Shown: positions 7,291 to 14,760 of the stretch, piece after piece
Layout: every line of letters begins with the position of its first letter
Numbering within the stretch: the first letter of the stretch is position 1
Assembly: GCA_035317605.1 (NCBI GenBank)
Contig: DATHGT010000042.1
Span: forward strand, 1-45,834
Reading direction: 5' to 3'
DNA length: 45,834 bases
Origin: DATHGT01 sp035317605
GTDB taxonomy: Bacteria > Methylomirabilota > Methylomirabilia > Rokubacteriales > CSP1-6
The notes under the pieces: model-generated
What the model saw: only the letters and a program-made list of their open reading frames with translations
Database searches by the model: none
Told to the model about the DNA's origin: nothing
Program-made: the position numbers and the translations under genes

Positions 7291-8616
7291 GTGCTTCGGC
7301 CCGATCTGCCAATTCGAGCCCGTTTCCGGTTGCCCATAGCCGCTTTTCTTTTCGTTTTGGCATCAGGCACGTTCAGTCTGGCCGCTGCCGAGTTCCTTCC
7401 GTTGTCGGCGCCCGAAGAAGCCGCTCGTCCTCAGCTACGCGACGGCGTCATGTCGCTCGACTCATCGGTGGAACCATTCGCTGACGAGGGCGGTTCCGCG
7501 GCCGAAGAACCTCTCACGATGGTCGACCGCTCGTGGTACCCACGCATCGAGGCCGATCCGTGGGCGGAGGCGTTCGCCGAGTCGAGCCTGCTCACCCGGT
7601 CCGCGTCGCCGAATCCTCCCACGCCCGCACCGAGCGATCACACGCCGATCAACCAGCAGGTTCAGTATTTCCTCGACCGCTTCACCCGTGAGCGTCGCGA
7701 GGTCGTCAACAAGTGGTTCGGTCGTGCGGGCCGCTACCTCGAGATGATTCGGGACACGCTCCGGGACCGCGGACTGCCCGAGGATCTGGCGTTCGTGGCC
7801 ATGATCGAGAGCGGGTTCAATCCGGTTGCGGTCTCGCGCGCGGGGGCCAAGGGGCTGTGGCAATTCATGGCGGGGACGGCCCGCCGGTACGGCCTGCGAG
7901 TAGACCAGTGGGTCGACGAGCGTTTCGACCCGGAGAAATCGACGCTGGCCGCGGCGGCGTACCTCCGAGACCTCCACGCCCAATTCGGCTCCTGGTCGCT
8001 GGCTCAGGCGGCCTACAACGCCGGCGAGCGAACGGTAGAGCGAGCGATCCACGCCGTCGGCAGCACCGATTTCTGGGCCCTGGCGCGGTCGAGCTCGCTG
8101 AAGCAGGAAACCAAGGAATTCGTGCCCCAGATCCACGCCGCCACCGTGATCGGCCAGGATCCGTCGCGCTACGGGTTCGACGTCTCGGGCCACTCGACGA
8201 CCGCCGTCGAGTTCGTCTCGGTTCCGCCGGGCACGAGCCTCACCACGATCGCCATGGCCGCCGGCGTATCGACCGACACGCTGCGGACGCTGAATCCGGT
8301 GTTGGTCAAGGGCGTGACACCACCCGGGGCGCCGTATCGGTTGCGGGTTCCAGCGGGGACGAGCGGGGTCATCCAGTCGGCGCTGGCCGGCGGCAAGGCG
8401 ATTCCCGATCGTCGCCCCCAGGTGAAGACTCTCGTGCACGTGGCCCGAGCCGGCGACACGGTCCGTGGCATCGCCCGGCGCTACGGCGTCGCCGTCGGCG
8501 ACGTTCTGCGCTGGAACAACCTCGCCGCCAATCATGTGCTCCGGCGGGGCGAACGCCTGGTCATCGCGGAGGTCCACGTGTCCGCCGCGCGTCAGGGGGT
8601 CCCCGCCGCGAGGTGA
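7291..8616 (+). CDS. mltD: MltD-like lytic murein transglycosylase with two LysM domains
   Basis: 441 aa from GTG 7291. A signal peptide (RLPIAAFLFVLASGTFSLAAA) leads to a linker, then an SLT transglycosylase domain (about residues 110-265): catalytic Glu in MIESGFNP (E173), then GAKGLWQFM and QAAYNAGE. Two LysM peptidoglycan-binding repeats follow (VPPGTSLTTIAMAAGVS... and ARAGDTVRGIARRYGVA...). The enzyme cleaves glycan strands to 1,6-anhydro-muropeptides in the periplasm. An upstream TTG (7192) or ATG (7210) would place about 30 residues before the signal peptide. GTG 7291 is preferred because it matches the predicted transcription start and the signal-peptide position. No Shine-Dalgarno is present. 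The stop overlaps the next gene's GTG. Confidence 0.92.
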   Translation: MLRPDLPIRARFRLPIAAFLFVLASGTFSLAAAEFLPLSAPEEAARPQLRDGVMSLDSSVEPFADEGGSAAEEPLTMVDRSWYPRIEADPWAEAFAESSLLTRSASPNPPTPAPSDHTPINQQVQYFLDRFTRERREVVNKWFGRAGRYLEMIRDTLRDRGLPEDLAFVAMIESGFNPVAVSRAGAKGLWQFMAGTARRYGLRVDQWVDERFDPEKSTLAAAAYLRDLHAQFGSWSLAQAAYNAGERTVERAIHAVGSTDFWALARSSSLKQETKEFVPQIHAATVIGQDPSRYGFDVSGHSTTAVEFVSVPPGTSLTTIAMAAGVSTDTLRTLNPVLVKGVTPPGAPYRLRVPAGTSGVIQSALAGGKAIPDRRPQVKTLVHVARAGDTVRGIARRYGVAVGDVLRWNNLAANHVLRRGERLVIAEVHVSAARQGVPAAR

Positions 8617-8861
8617 GGGTCGAAGTCCGGCTCTTCGCCACACTCGCTCGCTATCTACCGGACGATCACGACGCGGGCGCCACCGTCCTCGAGGTCGTCG
8701 AACACGGCACGGTCGCGGATGTGACGCGCGCACTTGGAATCCCCGCTGACCTGTCCCGTATCGTCCTCGTGAACGACCGAGACGCCACCGAGGACCGACC
8801 GTTGACGGAGGGAGACGTGGTGACGCTCTTCCCACCGCTCGCCGGCGGCGCGGCCCCGTAG
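8613..8861 (+). CDS. ThiS/MoaD-family beta-grasp protein with residues after Gly-Gly
   Basis: 82 aa from GTG 8613, whose start overlaps the transglycosylase stop (GTGA). The pattern RVEVRLFATLARYLP, then VTRALGIP, IVLVNDR, LTEGDVVTLFPPLAGG is the ubiquitin-like fold of MoaD/ThiS sulfur carriers, whose C-terminal Gly-Gly is adenylated and thiocarboxylated. Here the Gly-Gly is followed by Ala-Ala-Pro before the stop, so it would need trimming before activation, as known for a few ThiS-like proteins processed by JAMM proteases. No E1-like activating gene or molybdopterin gene is adjacent; thiC at the far end of the window is a thiamine gene but not linked. Coupled with mltD by overlap only. The family call is good; the pathway is unknown. 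Confidence 0.82.
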   Translation: MRVEVRLFATLARYLPDDHDAGATVLEVVEHGTVADVTRALGIPADLSRIVLVNDRDATEDRPLTEGDVVTLFPPLAGGAAP

Positions 8862-8874
8862 TGATACACTCGGA

Positions 8875-8880
8875 CGCTAC
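8875..8880 (+). promoter_or_regulatory. Candidate -10 box for selC
   Basis: TACACT within gtgatacact lies 22 bases before the tRNA 5' end. No clear -35 is seen 17 bp upstream. Weak evidence, but it has the same shape as other -10-like boxes in this window. Confidence 0.35.
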
Positions 8881-8902
8881 ACCGGGCTTGGGTTTGAAAC
8901 TC

Positions 8903-9000
8903 GGAAGCGTCTAGGAACCCGGTGGGCCTCCCGGACTTCAAATCCGGTGTCCGGCTCTAGACAAGCTGGAGGTGGGTTCGACTCCCACACGCTTCCGCCA
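8903..9000 (+). tRNA. selC: tRNA-Sec (UCA anticodon)
   Basis: 98 nt including the encoded CCA. The 8-bp acceptor stem (ggaagcgt 8903-8910 with acgcttcc 8989-8996) plus a 5-bp T stem (gtggg/cccac) gives the 8/5 arrangement of bacterial tRNA-Sec. The anticodon arm ccgga-cttcaaa-tccgg holds TCA at 8938-8940, which reads UGA. A long variable arm (about gtccggctctagacaagctgg) and the discriminator G at 8997 also fit. This is the adaptor charged with serine and converted to selenocysteinyl-tRNA by SelA, encoded 1.3 kb downstream. Only 12 bases separate its CCA from the next ATG, with no terminator between. Confidence 0.96.
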
Positions 9001-9012
9001 AACGAGTGAGCG

Positions 9013-9546
9013 ATGAGCAAACGTCTCGGTCGAAGGGCGACCCCACACCGCCCGCGCCGTTCCTGGGCGGAGGTGGGGATCGTCGTCGTCATCGTGGCGG
9101 CCGCGGCGGTCGGGTACTTCGCCTATCGCGCGACCGCGGACCTGCCCGGCGTCAAGATGCCGGATCAGGGCAACGTGCATCTGCGGACCACCGCCGACCC
9201 TCACGATGCCTACAACTCCGATCCGCCCACATCCGGCCCGCACCTGCCGTACATCGCCCCCTGGGGCGTGCATACCCGTCCCATCCAGCGCGAGCTTCAG
9301 GTGCACAACCTCGAGGACGGCGGCGTGCTCGTCCAGTACAACTGCGAGTGTCCGGAGCTGGTCGCCAAGCTCCGCGACCTCGTGGGGACCTACGACAAGC
9401 AGGTGATCCTCGCTCCCTATCCCGACATGAAGTCCCCCATCGCGCTGACCGCCTGGACACGGATCGAGACCCTGCCGGCGTTCGACGCCGCGCGCATCCA
9501 CAGATTCATCGAGGCGTATCGTGGCATCGACCACCATCCGAAGTAA
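9013..9546 (+). CDS. DUF3105-family membrane-anchored protein
   Basis: 177 aa. A basic N-terminus (MSKRLGRRATPHRPRR) and a single membrane helix (VGIVVVIVAAAAVGYFAY) anchor a domain on the outer face of the membrane. The domain carries DUF3105 hallmarks: YNSDPPTSGPH, PWGVHTRPIQRELQVHNLEDGG and VQYNCECPELV. The conserved His, Asp/Glu and Cys residues suggest a metal or redox site, but no function is established for the family. It begins 12 bases after selC and overlaps the next gene by 26 bases, so it is probably co-transcribed with tRNA-Sec and the sel genes. There is no in-frame UGA; the two Cys codons in NCEC are ordinary TGC/TGT. Confidence 0.88.
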   Translation: MSKRLGRRATPHRPRRSWAEVGIVVVIVAAAAVGYFAYRATADLPGVKMPDQGNVHLRTTADPHDAYNSDPPTSGPHLPYIAPWGVHTRPIQRELQVHNLEDGGVLVQYNCECPELVAKLRDLVGTYDKQVILAPYPDMKSPIALTAWTRIETLPAFDAARIHRFIEAYRGIDHHPK

Positions 9547-10009
9547 CGCGCGCCTGGGGGTGACGGCGCTGCTGCTGTCCAGCTGCGGGGGGCTGTACGT
9601 CTCGCCGCTGTCCCCGCCGCCGTATCGCGCGGAGATCCAGGCGCCGTACGACGCCGCGTGGACGGCCCTCGTCCACGCGCTCGCCCAGGGCAACATCCCG
9701 CTGCGCGCGATCGCGCGCGACTCCGGGGTCATCGCGTCGGACGAGTTCGTCACGCCGATCGGCATCTTCGCAGACTGCGGCCGCATCGGCGACGATCGGA
9801 TCGAAGGCGAGGCCAACGTGTCGTTCACGATCTTCGTGGAGGACAACGGACCGGGGACCCGGCTCTTGATCAACTCCAAGATGCGCACCCAGGCGGCCCG
9901 CCGCGGATCCTCCGGTGGCCTCAAGCCCACCCCCGTCTATCCATGCGCCTCCACCGGACGCTTCGAGGCCAACCTGTTCGAGGCCGTGCAGGACTCGACG
10001 AAGAAGTAG
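9521..10009 (+). CDS. Putative lipoprotein, unknown function
   Basis: 162 aa from GTG 9521. A short N-terminal segment ends in the lipobox LSSC (Cys22), so the protein should be lipid-anchored after LspA processing. The remaining sequence (QAPYDAAWTALVHALAQGNIPLRAIARDSGVIASDEFV) resembles small lipoproteins that fold like the BamC/NlpB helix-grip domain: an alpha helix after DAAW, then beta strands with VIASDEF. That likeness is by eye only. Later Cys residues (FADCGRIG and YPCASTG) are conserved-looking and could form a disulfide. It overlaps the DUF3105 gene by 26 bases and is followed at once by the next gene, so it sits in the middle of the sel operon. Confidence 0.75.
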   Translation: MASTTIRSNARLGVTALLLSSCGGLYVSPLSPPPYRAEIQAPYDAAWTALVHALAQGNIPLRAIARDSGVIASDEFVTPIGIFADCGRIGDDRIEGEANVSFTIFVEDNGPGTRLLINSKMRTQAARRGSSGGLKPTPVYPCASTGRFEANLFEAVQDSTKK

Positions 10010-10010
10010 C

Positions 10011-10292
10011 ATGGCGCCCCGACTGGCCGACCTCGTCCGCAAAGCCCGTCGCCTGGCGTCGGAGCGCGATCGGCTCATCGACGGCCTGGCCGAGGAGTGG
10101 GCGCGCGCGCTCCGCGGTCAGGGGCTTTCGCCGACCGACCTCGAAGAACTGTGGGCGGCGCTGACCGAAGACGCCGTTCGGCGGGGGGGTCGCCAGACGG
10201 GACCGTGGAGCGCGCAGGCCTGGCGTCACGAAGCCCAGGAGGTCGTGGCGAGGGTGCGCGAGAAGGTCGAGGCGGCCCTTGACGGCGCCTGA
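10011..10292 (+). CDS. Small helical protein of unknown function before selA
   Basis: 93 aa from ATG 10011, one base after the preceding stop. It is rich in Arg, Glu and Ala and predicted entirely helical: LADLVRKARRLASERDRLIDGLAEEWARALRGQGL, then SPTDLEELWAALTEDAVRR and VVARVREKVEAAL. No domain is recognised. Its end overlaps the SelA start by 14 bases, so the two are probably translationally coupled. A role in selenocysteine synthesis is suggested by position only. The continuous overlap chain and absence of an alternative frame support it as a real gene. Confidence 0.65.
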   Translation: MAPRLADLVRKARRLASERDRLIDGLAEEWARALRGQGLSPTDLEELWAALTEDAVRRGGRQTGPWSAQAWRHEAQEVVARVREKVEAALDGA

Positions 10293-11673
10293 CGAGTCCA
10301 CGGGACTCCGCCGTCTGCCGTCGGTGGATCAGCTCGTTCGTCGTCTGGCCGATCGGCCCGAGCTGGCGGGTATCTCGCGCGCCCGGCTGACGTCGACGGT
10401 GCGCGAGGCCGTCGACGGCGCGCGCCGGCGCGCTCTGGCGGGGACCGGCGGCGACGGGGACACCCCCGAACACATGGCCGCGCAGGTCGTGGAGACGCTG
10501 ACCCGCGCCGGCGTCTTTTCGCTTCGCGCCGTCGTCAACGCGACCGGCGTCGTCCTGCATACCAACCTGGGCCGCGCCCCCCTGAGCGATCTCGCGATGG
10601 CCCGAATGGCCGCCGTCGGCCCCGCCTACTCCAACCTCGAGCTGGACCTCGCCACCAAGGAGCGTGGCTCCCGCTACAGCCACGTCGAGGCCCTGCTGAG
10701 GCGCTTGACCGGTGCCGAGGACGCGCTCGTCGTCAACAACAACGCCGCCGCCGTCCTGCTCGCCATCGAGACGCTGGCCCACGGCAAGGAGGTCGTGGTC
10801 TCGCGGGGCGAGCTGATCGAGATCGGCGGAGAGTTCCGGATCCCCGACATTATGCTGCGCGGCGGCGCGCGGCTGCGCGAGGTGGGCACCACCAACCGGA
10901 CCCATCTCCGTGACTACACCGAGGCGATCGGGCCCGACGTGGCGCTGCTCCTCAAAGTCCACACCTCGAATTACCGTGTGGTCGGCTTCACGTCCGACGT
11001 GCCGTCGCGCGAGCTGGCCGTGCTGGGCCGCGAGCGTGGCGTCGCGGTGATGGAGGACCTCGGATCCGGCTCGCTGCTCGACCTGCGGCAGTGGGGGTTT
11101 CCGTACGAGCCGACCGTCCCCGAGGTCGTCGCGTCCGGCGTCGACCTCGTTACGTTCTCCGGCGACAAGCTCCTGGGCGGCCCTCAGGCCGGCATCGTGG
11201 TCGGCCGGCGCGCGCTCGTGGGCCGGCTGAAGAGGAACCCGTGGAACCGGGCGCTGCGCATCGACAAGTTCACGATCGCGGCCCTGGAGGCGACGCTCTC
11301 GGCCTACGACGCGGGCACCGCGCTCGAAACGGTGCCCACGCTCCGATCGCTCACCGAGCCGCTCGCCAGCATTCGCCGGCGGGCACGCCGGCTGCTCATG
11401 CGGCTGGACGCGGACTCGCGGCGGCGCCTGGCCGCCGCGATCGTCGAGGACCATTCCGAGGTCGGCGGGGGCGCTCTGCCCGAGGTGAAGCTGCCCACGG
11501 CCGCGCTCGCCCTCGGCGCGACCCCCGCGGCGGCGCGCGCGCTCGACGAGGCCCTTCGCCGCGCCGATCCGCCGGTGATCGGGCGCGTCTCCAAGGACCG
11601 GCTCCTCCTCGACTGCCGGACGATCCGCCCGGCGGACATCCCCGCGGTGGCCGCGGCGCTGGCCCGCGCATGA
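10279..11673 (+). CDS. selA: L-seryl-tRNA(Sec) selenium transferase
   Basis: 464 aa from TTG 10279. SelA is a PLP enzyme that turns Ser-tRNA(Sec) into Sec-tRNA(Sec) using selenophosphate. The PLP lysine lies in FSGDKLLGGPQAGI (K297, close to K295 of E. coli). Other family blocks are VNATGVVLHTNLGRAPL, YSNLELDLATKERGSRYSHVE, NNNAAAVLLAI and RGELIEIGGEFRIPDIM. The length is typical. The gene overlaps the small upstream gene by 14 bases and selB by four bases (ATGA). selD (selenophosphate synthetase) is not in the window and must be elsewhere. No selenoprotein gene with an in-frame UGA was recognised nearby. Confidence 0.97.
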   Translation: MTAPDESTGLRRLPSVDQLVRRLADRPELAGISRARLTSTVREAVDGARRRALAGTGGDGDTPEHMAAQVVETLTRAGVFSLRAVVNATGVVLHTNLGRAPLSDLAMARMAAVGPAYSNLELDLATKERGSRYSHVEALLRRLTGAEDALVVNNNAAAVLLAIETLAHGKEVVVSRGELIEIGGEFRIPDIMLRGGARLREVGTTNRTHLRDYTEAIGPDVALLLKVHTSNYRVVGFTSDVPSRELAVLGRERGVAVMEDLGSGSLLDLRQWGFPYEPTVPEVVASGVDLVTFSGDKLLGGPQAGIVVGRRALVGRLKRNPWNRALRIDKFTIAALEATLSAYDAGTALETVPTLRSLTEPLASIRRRARRLLMRLDADSRRRLAAAIVEDHSEVGGGALPEVKLPTAALALGATPAAARALDEALRRADPPVIGRVSKDRLLLDCRTIRPADIPAVAAALARA

Positions 11674-13577
11674 CCGCCCGCCACGTCGTCGTCGGCACCG
11701 CCGGTCACATCGATCACGGCAAGACGTCGCTGGTCAAGGCCCTCACTGGAACAGATACCGATCGGTTACCCGAAGAAAAGGCCCGCGGGATCACGATCGA
11801 CCTGGGCTTCGCCTTCCTGGAGGAGCCCGAGGGGCTCACGGTGGAGATCGTCGACGTCCCCGGCCACGAGCGGTTCGTCCGTAACATGCTGGCCGGCGTG
11901 GGCGGCATCGACCTGGCGCTGCTGGTCATCGCGGCCGACGAAGGCGTGATGCCGCAGACGCGCGAGCATCTGGCGATCTGCTCGCTCCTCCGCATCAAGA
12001 CCGGTCTGATCGCGCTGACCAAGACCGATCTCGTCGAGCCCGATTGGCTGGAGCTGGTGAAGGACGACGTGGCCGCTCTCGTGCGCGGCACGTTCCTCGA
12101 GGGCGCGCCGATCCTGGCCGTTTCCTCGCGAACGGGTGAGGGCCTGGTGGAACTACGGACGGCCCTGCGCACGCTCGCGGCCGGAGTCCCCGCGCGGGCC
12201 GCCGACCAATTGCCGCGGCTGCCGATCGATCGAGTGTTCACGGTCAAGGGCTTCGGCACCGTGATCACGGGCACGCTGATGACCGGCCGGTTCACCGCCG
12301 AGGATCGAGTCGAAGTCTACCCACGTGGAGTCCAGGCCAAGATCCGTGGGCTGCAGACCCACGGACACGCAGTCGCCGAGGCGCGGGCCGGTCAACGCAC
12401 GGCCATGAACCTCCAGGGCATCGAGCGCGCGGCGGTGACCCGCGGTGACGTCGTCGGACCGCCTGGCGCGCTCATCGCCGCGGTGCTCGTGGACGGGACG
12501 CTGGAGCTGCTGGAGGACGCGCCGCGCCCGCTGAAGTCACGCGACCGTATCAGGTTTCACACCGGGACCAGCGAGATCATGGCGCGAGTGCTTCTTCTCG
12601 ATCGTCCCGAGCTCGCCCCGGGCGAGCAGGCCTTCGCCCGCTTCCGCCTGGAGGCGCCGCTGGTCGCGCTCCCCGGCGACCGTTTCGTGGTCCGGTCGTA
12701 TTCGCCTATCGTCACCATCGCTGGCGGCACGCTGCTCGACATCGATCCCCCTCGTTTCAAGCGCCGGGCGCCGGCCCTGGTCGCGCACCTGACCTTGCTC
12801 GCCGAGGGCGGACCGGAGGACGTGGTCGAGGAGCATGTCCGCCAGGTCGGGACGGCCGGAGCGAGAGTGGCGACCCTCAGTGGGCGCGTGCCCTTCGGCC
12901 CGGAGCGGCTGACCGGTGTGCTCACCACGCTTCAAGCGAGCGGACGGATCCTCGGCGTGGAGCGCGACTGGTTCCTCCATCCGGAGAGCGGCGAGCGCGT
13001 GCGGTTGCAGGCGCTCACGGCGCTCACGGAGTTTCATCGCGCCAACCCGCTCAAGCCCGGCATGTCGCGCGAGGAGCTGCGCCGCCGCGCCGGGGACACC
13101 GACGAGCGCATCTTCGCGCACCTGCTCGGCCGGCTCGACGCGGACGGTCTCGTACGCAGTGAGCGCGACAAGGTCCGGCTGGCCTCGCACGAGGTCCAGC
13201 TGTCTCCCACGCAGCAGCGGGTCGTCGATCAGGTCGAGACCGACTTCCTGCGTACCGGCGCCGCGCCGCCGAGCCCGGAGGAGGCCCTCTCACACGCGGG
13301 CGTGACCGGCGACGAGGAGCATGAGCTGTTCCAGGTGCTCGTCGAGAGCAAGCGGCTCGTGCGGATCAAGGAGTCGCTGTTCTTCCACACGCAGGCCCTC
13401 GAGACGATCCAGGAAAAGCTGGTCGCCCTCCTCCGGGAGCGCAAGGACATCGGGCCGGCGGACATCAAGGACCTGCTGGGGGTCTCCCGAAAATACGCCA
13501 TCCCGCTGCTCGAGTACTTCGACGGGCGCCGGGTCACCATGCGGGTGGGTGAGCGCCGGGTCTTGCGGGGGTCGTAG
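11670..13577 (+). CDS. selB: Selenocysteine-specific elongation factor SelB
   Basis: 635 aa from ATG 11670, overlapping the selA stop. The N-terminal GTPase has G1 GHIDHGKT (residues 11-18), the EEKARGITIDLGFA switch I region, DVPGHERF (G3) and TKTD (G4). Two beta-barrel domains follow, and the C-terminal third holds the winged-helix repeats that bind the SECIS RNA (for example VDQVETDFLRTGAAPPSPEEALSHAG and LLGVSRKYAIPLLEYFD). SelB delivers Sec-tRNA(Sec) to UGA codons that carry a SECIS hairpin. Together with selC and selA this shows that the organism reads UGA as selenocysteine in at least some genes. The stop is followed by a 38-base gap before tatA. Confidence 0.97.
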   Translation: MTARHVVVGTAGHIDHGKTSLVKALTGTDTDRLPEEKARGITIDLGFAFLEEPEGLTVEIVDVPGHERFVRNMLAGVGGIDLALLVIAADEGVMPQTREHLAICSLLRIKTGLIALTKTDLVEPDWLELVKDDVAALVRGTFLEGAPILAVSSRTGEGLVELRTALRTLAAGVPARAADQLPRLPIDRVFTVKGFGTVITGTLMTGRFTAEDRVEVYPRGVQAKIRGLQTHGHAVAEARAGQRTAMNLQGIERAAVTRGDVVGPPGALIAAVLVDGTLELLEDAPRPLKSRDRIRFHTGTSEIMARVLLLDRPELAPGEQAFARFRLEAPLVALPGDRFVVRSYSPIVTIAGGTLLDIDPPRFKRRAPALVAHLTLLAEGGPEDVVEEHVRQVGTAGARVATLSGRVPFGPERLTGVLTTLQASGRILGVERDWFLHPESGERVRLQALTALTEFHRANPLKPGMSREELRRRAGDTDERIFAHLLGRLDADGLVRSERDKVRLASHEVQLSPTQQRVVDQVETDFLRTGAAPPSPEEALSHAGVTGDEEHELFQVLVESKRLVRIKESLFFHTQALETIQEKLVALLRERKDIGPADIKDLLGVSRKYAIPLLEYFDGRRVTMRVGERRVLRGS

Positions 13578-13615
13578 GGGCGCGCTAAGCTCGACGCGTC
13601 GGAAAGGAGTCCCTC

Positions 13616-13807
13616 ATGTTTGGTCTCGGCTATCAGGAATTGCTGATCATTCTCGTCATCGTGTTGATTCTGTTCGGCGCCAACCGTCTTCCCGAGCTGG
13701 CCCGCTCGCTCGGCTCGAGCGTGAAGGAGTTCAAGAAGGGCGTGAACGAGGTCCAGAAGGACGAGGCCACGGCCGCCGCCAAGAAGGACGAGGAGAAGAA
13801 GGCGTAG
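13616..13807 (+). CDS. tatA: TatA/E-type twin-arginine translocase subunit
   Basis: 63 aa. One N-terminal membrane helix (LGYQELLIILVIVLILFG), the FG-N-R-L-P-E-L hinge and amphipathic helix (GANRLPELARSLGSSVKEFKKG) and a charged Lys/Glu tail are diagnostic. TatA polymerises to form the Tat export pore in the inner membrane. A good Shine-Dalgarno (AAAGGAG) lies 7 bases before the ATG, and a -10-like TAAGCT is at 13586-13591. TatB/TatC are not nearby. The stop is embedded in the likely start region of the ROK gene. Confidence 0.95.
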   Translation: MFGLGYQELLIILVIVLILFGANRLPELARSLGSSVKEFKKGVNEVQKDEATAAAKKDEEKKA

Positions 13808-14760
13808 CTCACGTCATCGGCGTCGACATCGGCGGCACCCACATCCGGGTCGGCGCCGTCGGAACCGATGGTCGCCTCCTGACGCACACCGAAAGCGCCA
13901 CGAACTCCGGTCGGGGACCGGAGGCCGTGATCGCCACGCTCCAGCCTCTCATCGCCAGTCTCACGACGTCGACCGAAGCGCCGCTCGCCCTCGGCGTGGC
14001 CTGCGCCGGACAGATCGACCCGGCGACGGGCGCGGTCGTCTACGCGCCGAACCTCGGCTGGCGCGACGTTCCGCTGGGCGCTCGACTGAGGGAAGCCTTT
14101 CGCATCCCGGTGGTCGTCGAGAACGACGTCCGGGCCGCCGCCTGGGGCGAGTTCACGGCCGGGGCGGTGGGCCGCGGGGGAAGTCTGGTGGCGATCTTCG
14201 TGGGCACCGGCGTCGGCTCCGGCGCGGTGATCGACGGAACGCTCTGGCGCGGGGCGAGCAACGCCGCCGGCGAAGTCGGCCACACGCAGGTGGTGGCCGA
14301 CGGTCTGCCCTGTCGGTGCGGGCGCCACGGGTGTCTCGAGCAGTACGTCTCGGGGAGCGGATTTCAGCGTCGCCTCGCCGCGGCGATGCAGGCGGGACGC
14401 GGCGGCCGTCTGGTCGACGTGTGCGGCGGCGACGCCTCGCGGCTCACCGCGCTCGACGTGTATACGGCCGCGCGGGCCGGCGATGCCCTCGCTCACGAGT
14501 TCTGGAGCGACGCCGTGCGCTTCCTGACGATGAGCACGGCGAACTACGTCACGCTGCTGAATCCCCACGCGCTGGTGATGGGCGGTGGCGTCATCGAGAC
14601 GGTCCCGGCGCTGTTCGACGCCCTCGTCGACGCCGTGCCCCGCTTGACCACGATTCTCAGCGGACGCTCGTTGCGGATCGAGCGCGCGCGGCTCGGCGAC
14701 CTCAGCGGGCTCATCGGAGCGGCCTCACTCGCCACGCCGGCCCGACCAGACTATGCTTGA
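13804..14760 (+). CDS. ROK-family sugar kinase (glucokinase-like), start uncertain
   Basis: About 318 aa. It has the ATP-binding motif DIGGTHIRVGAV, the sugar-binding ENDVRAAAWGE block, a GTGVGSGAVIDG segment, a zinc site built from the His of GEVGHTQV and CRCGRHGCLEQY, and a C-terminal NPHALVMGGGVIE motif. ROK proteins phosphorylate glucose, fructose, N-acetylmannosamine or similar sugars in the cytosol. No ATG, GTG or TTG occurs in this frame from about 13560 to 13925, although the conserved N-terminus is encoded from about 13813. GTA 13804, 9 bases after a GAGGAG, is used here as a placeholder; GTC 13813 is an alternative. It overlaps tatA by four bases and the next gene by eight. Kinase identity is secure; sugar specificity is not. 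Confidence 0.87.
   Translation, partial: VAHVIGVDIGGTHIRVGAVGTDGRLLTHTESATNSGRGPEAVIATLQPLIASLTTSTEAPLALGVACAGQIDPATGAVVYAPNLGWRDVPLGARLREAFRIPVVVENDVRAAAWGEFTAGAVGRGGSLVAIFVGTGVGSGAVIDGTLWRGASNAAGEVGHTQVVADGLPCRCGRHGCLEQYVSGSGFQRRLAAAMQAGRGGRLVDVCGGDASRLTALDVYTAARAGDALAHEFWSDAVRFLTMSTANYVTLLNPHALVMGGGVIETVPALFDALVDAVPRLTTILSGRSLRIERARLGDLSGLIGAASLATPARPDYA

Noticed and set aside
8903..13577. Search for a selenoprotein with in-frame TGA in the sel operon
   Set aside because: Stops of the accessory genes are not followed by conserved in-frame coding sequence and no redox motif ends at a TGA.
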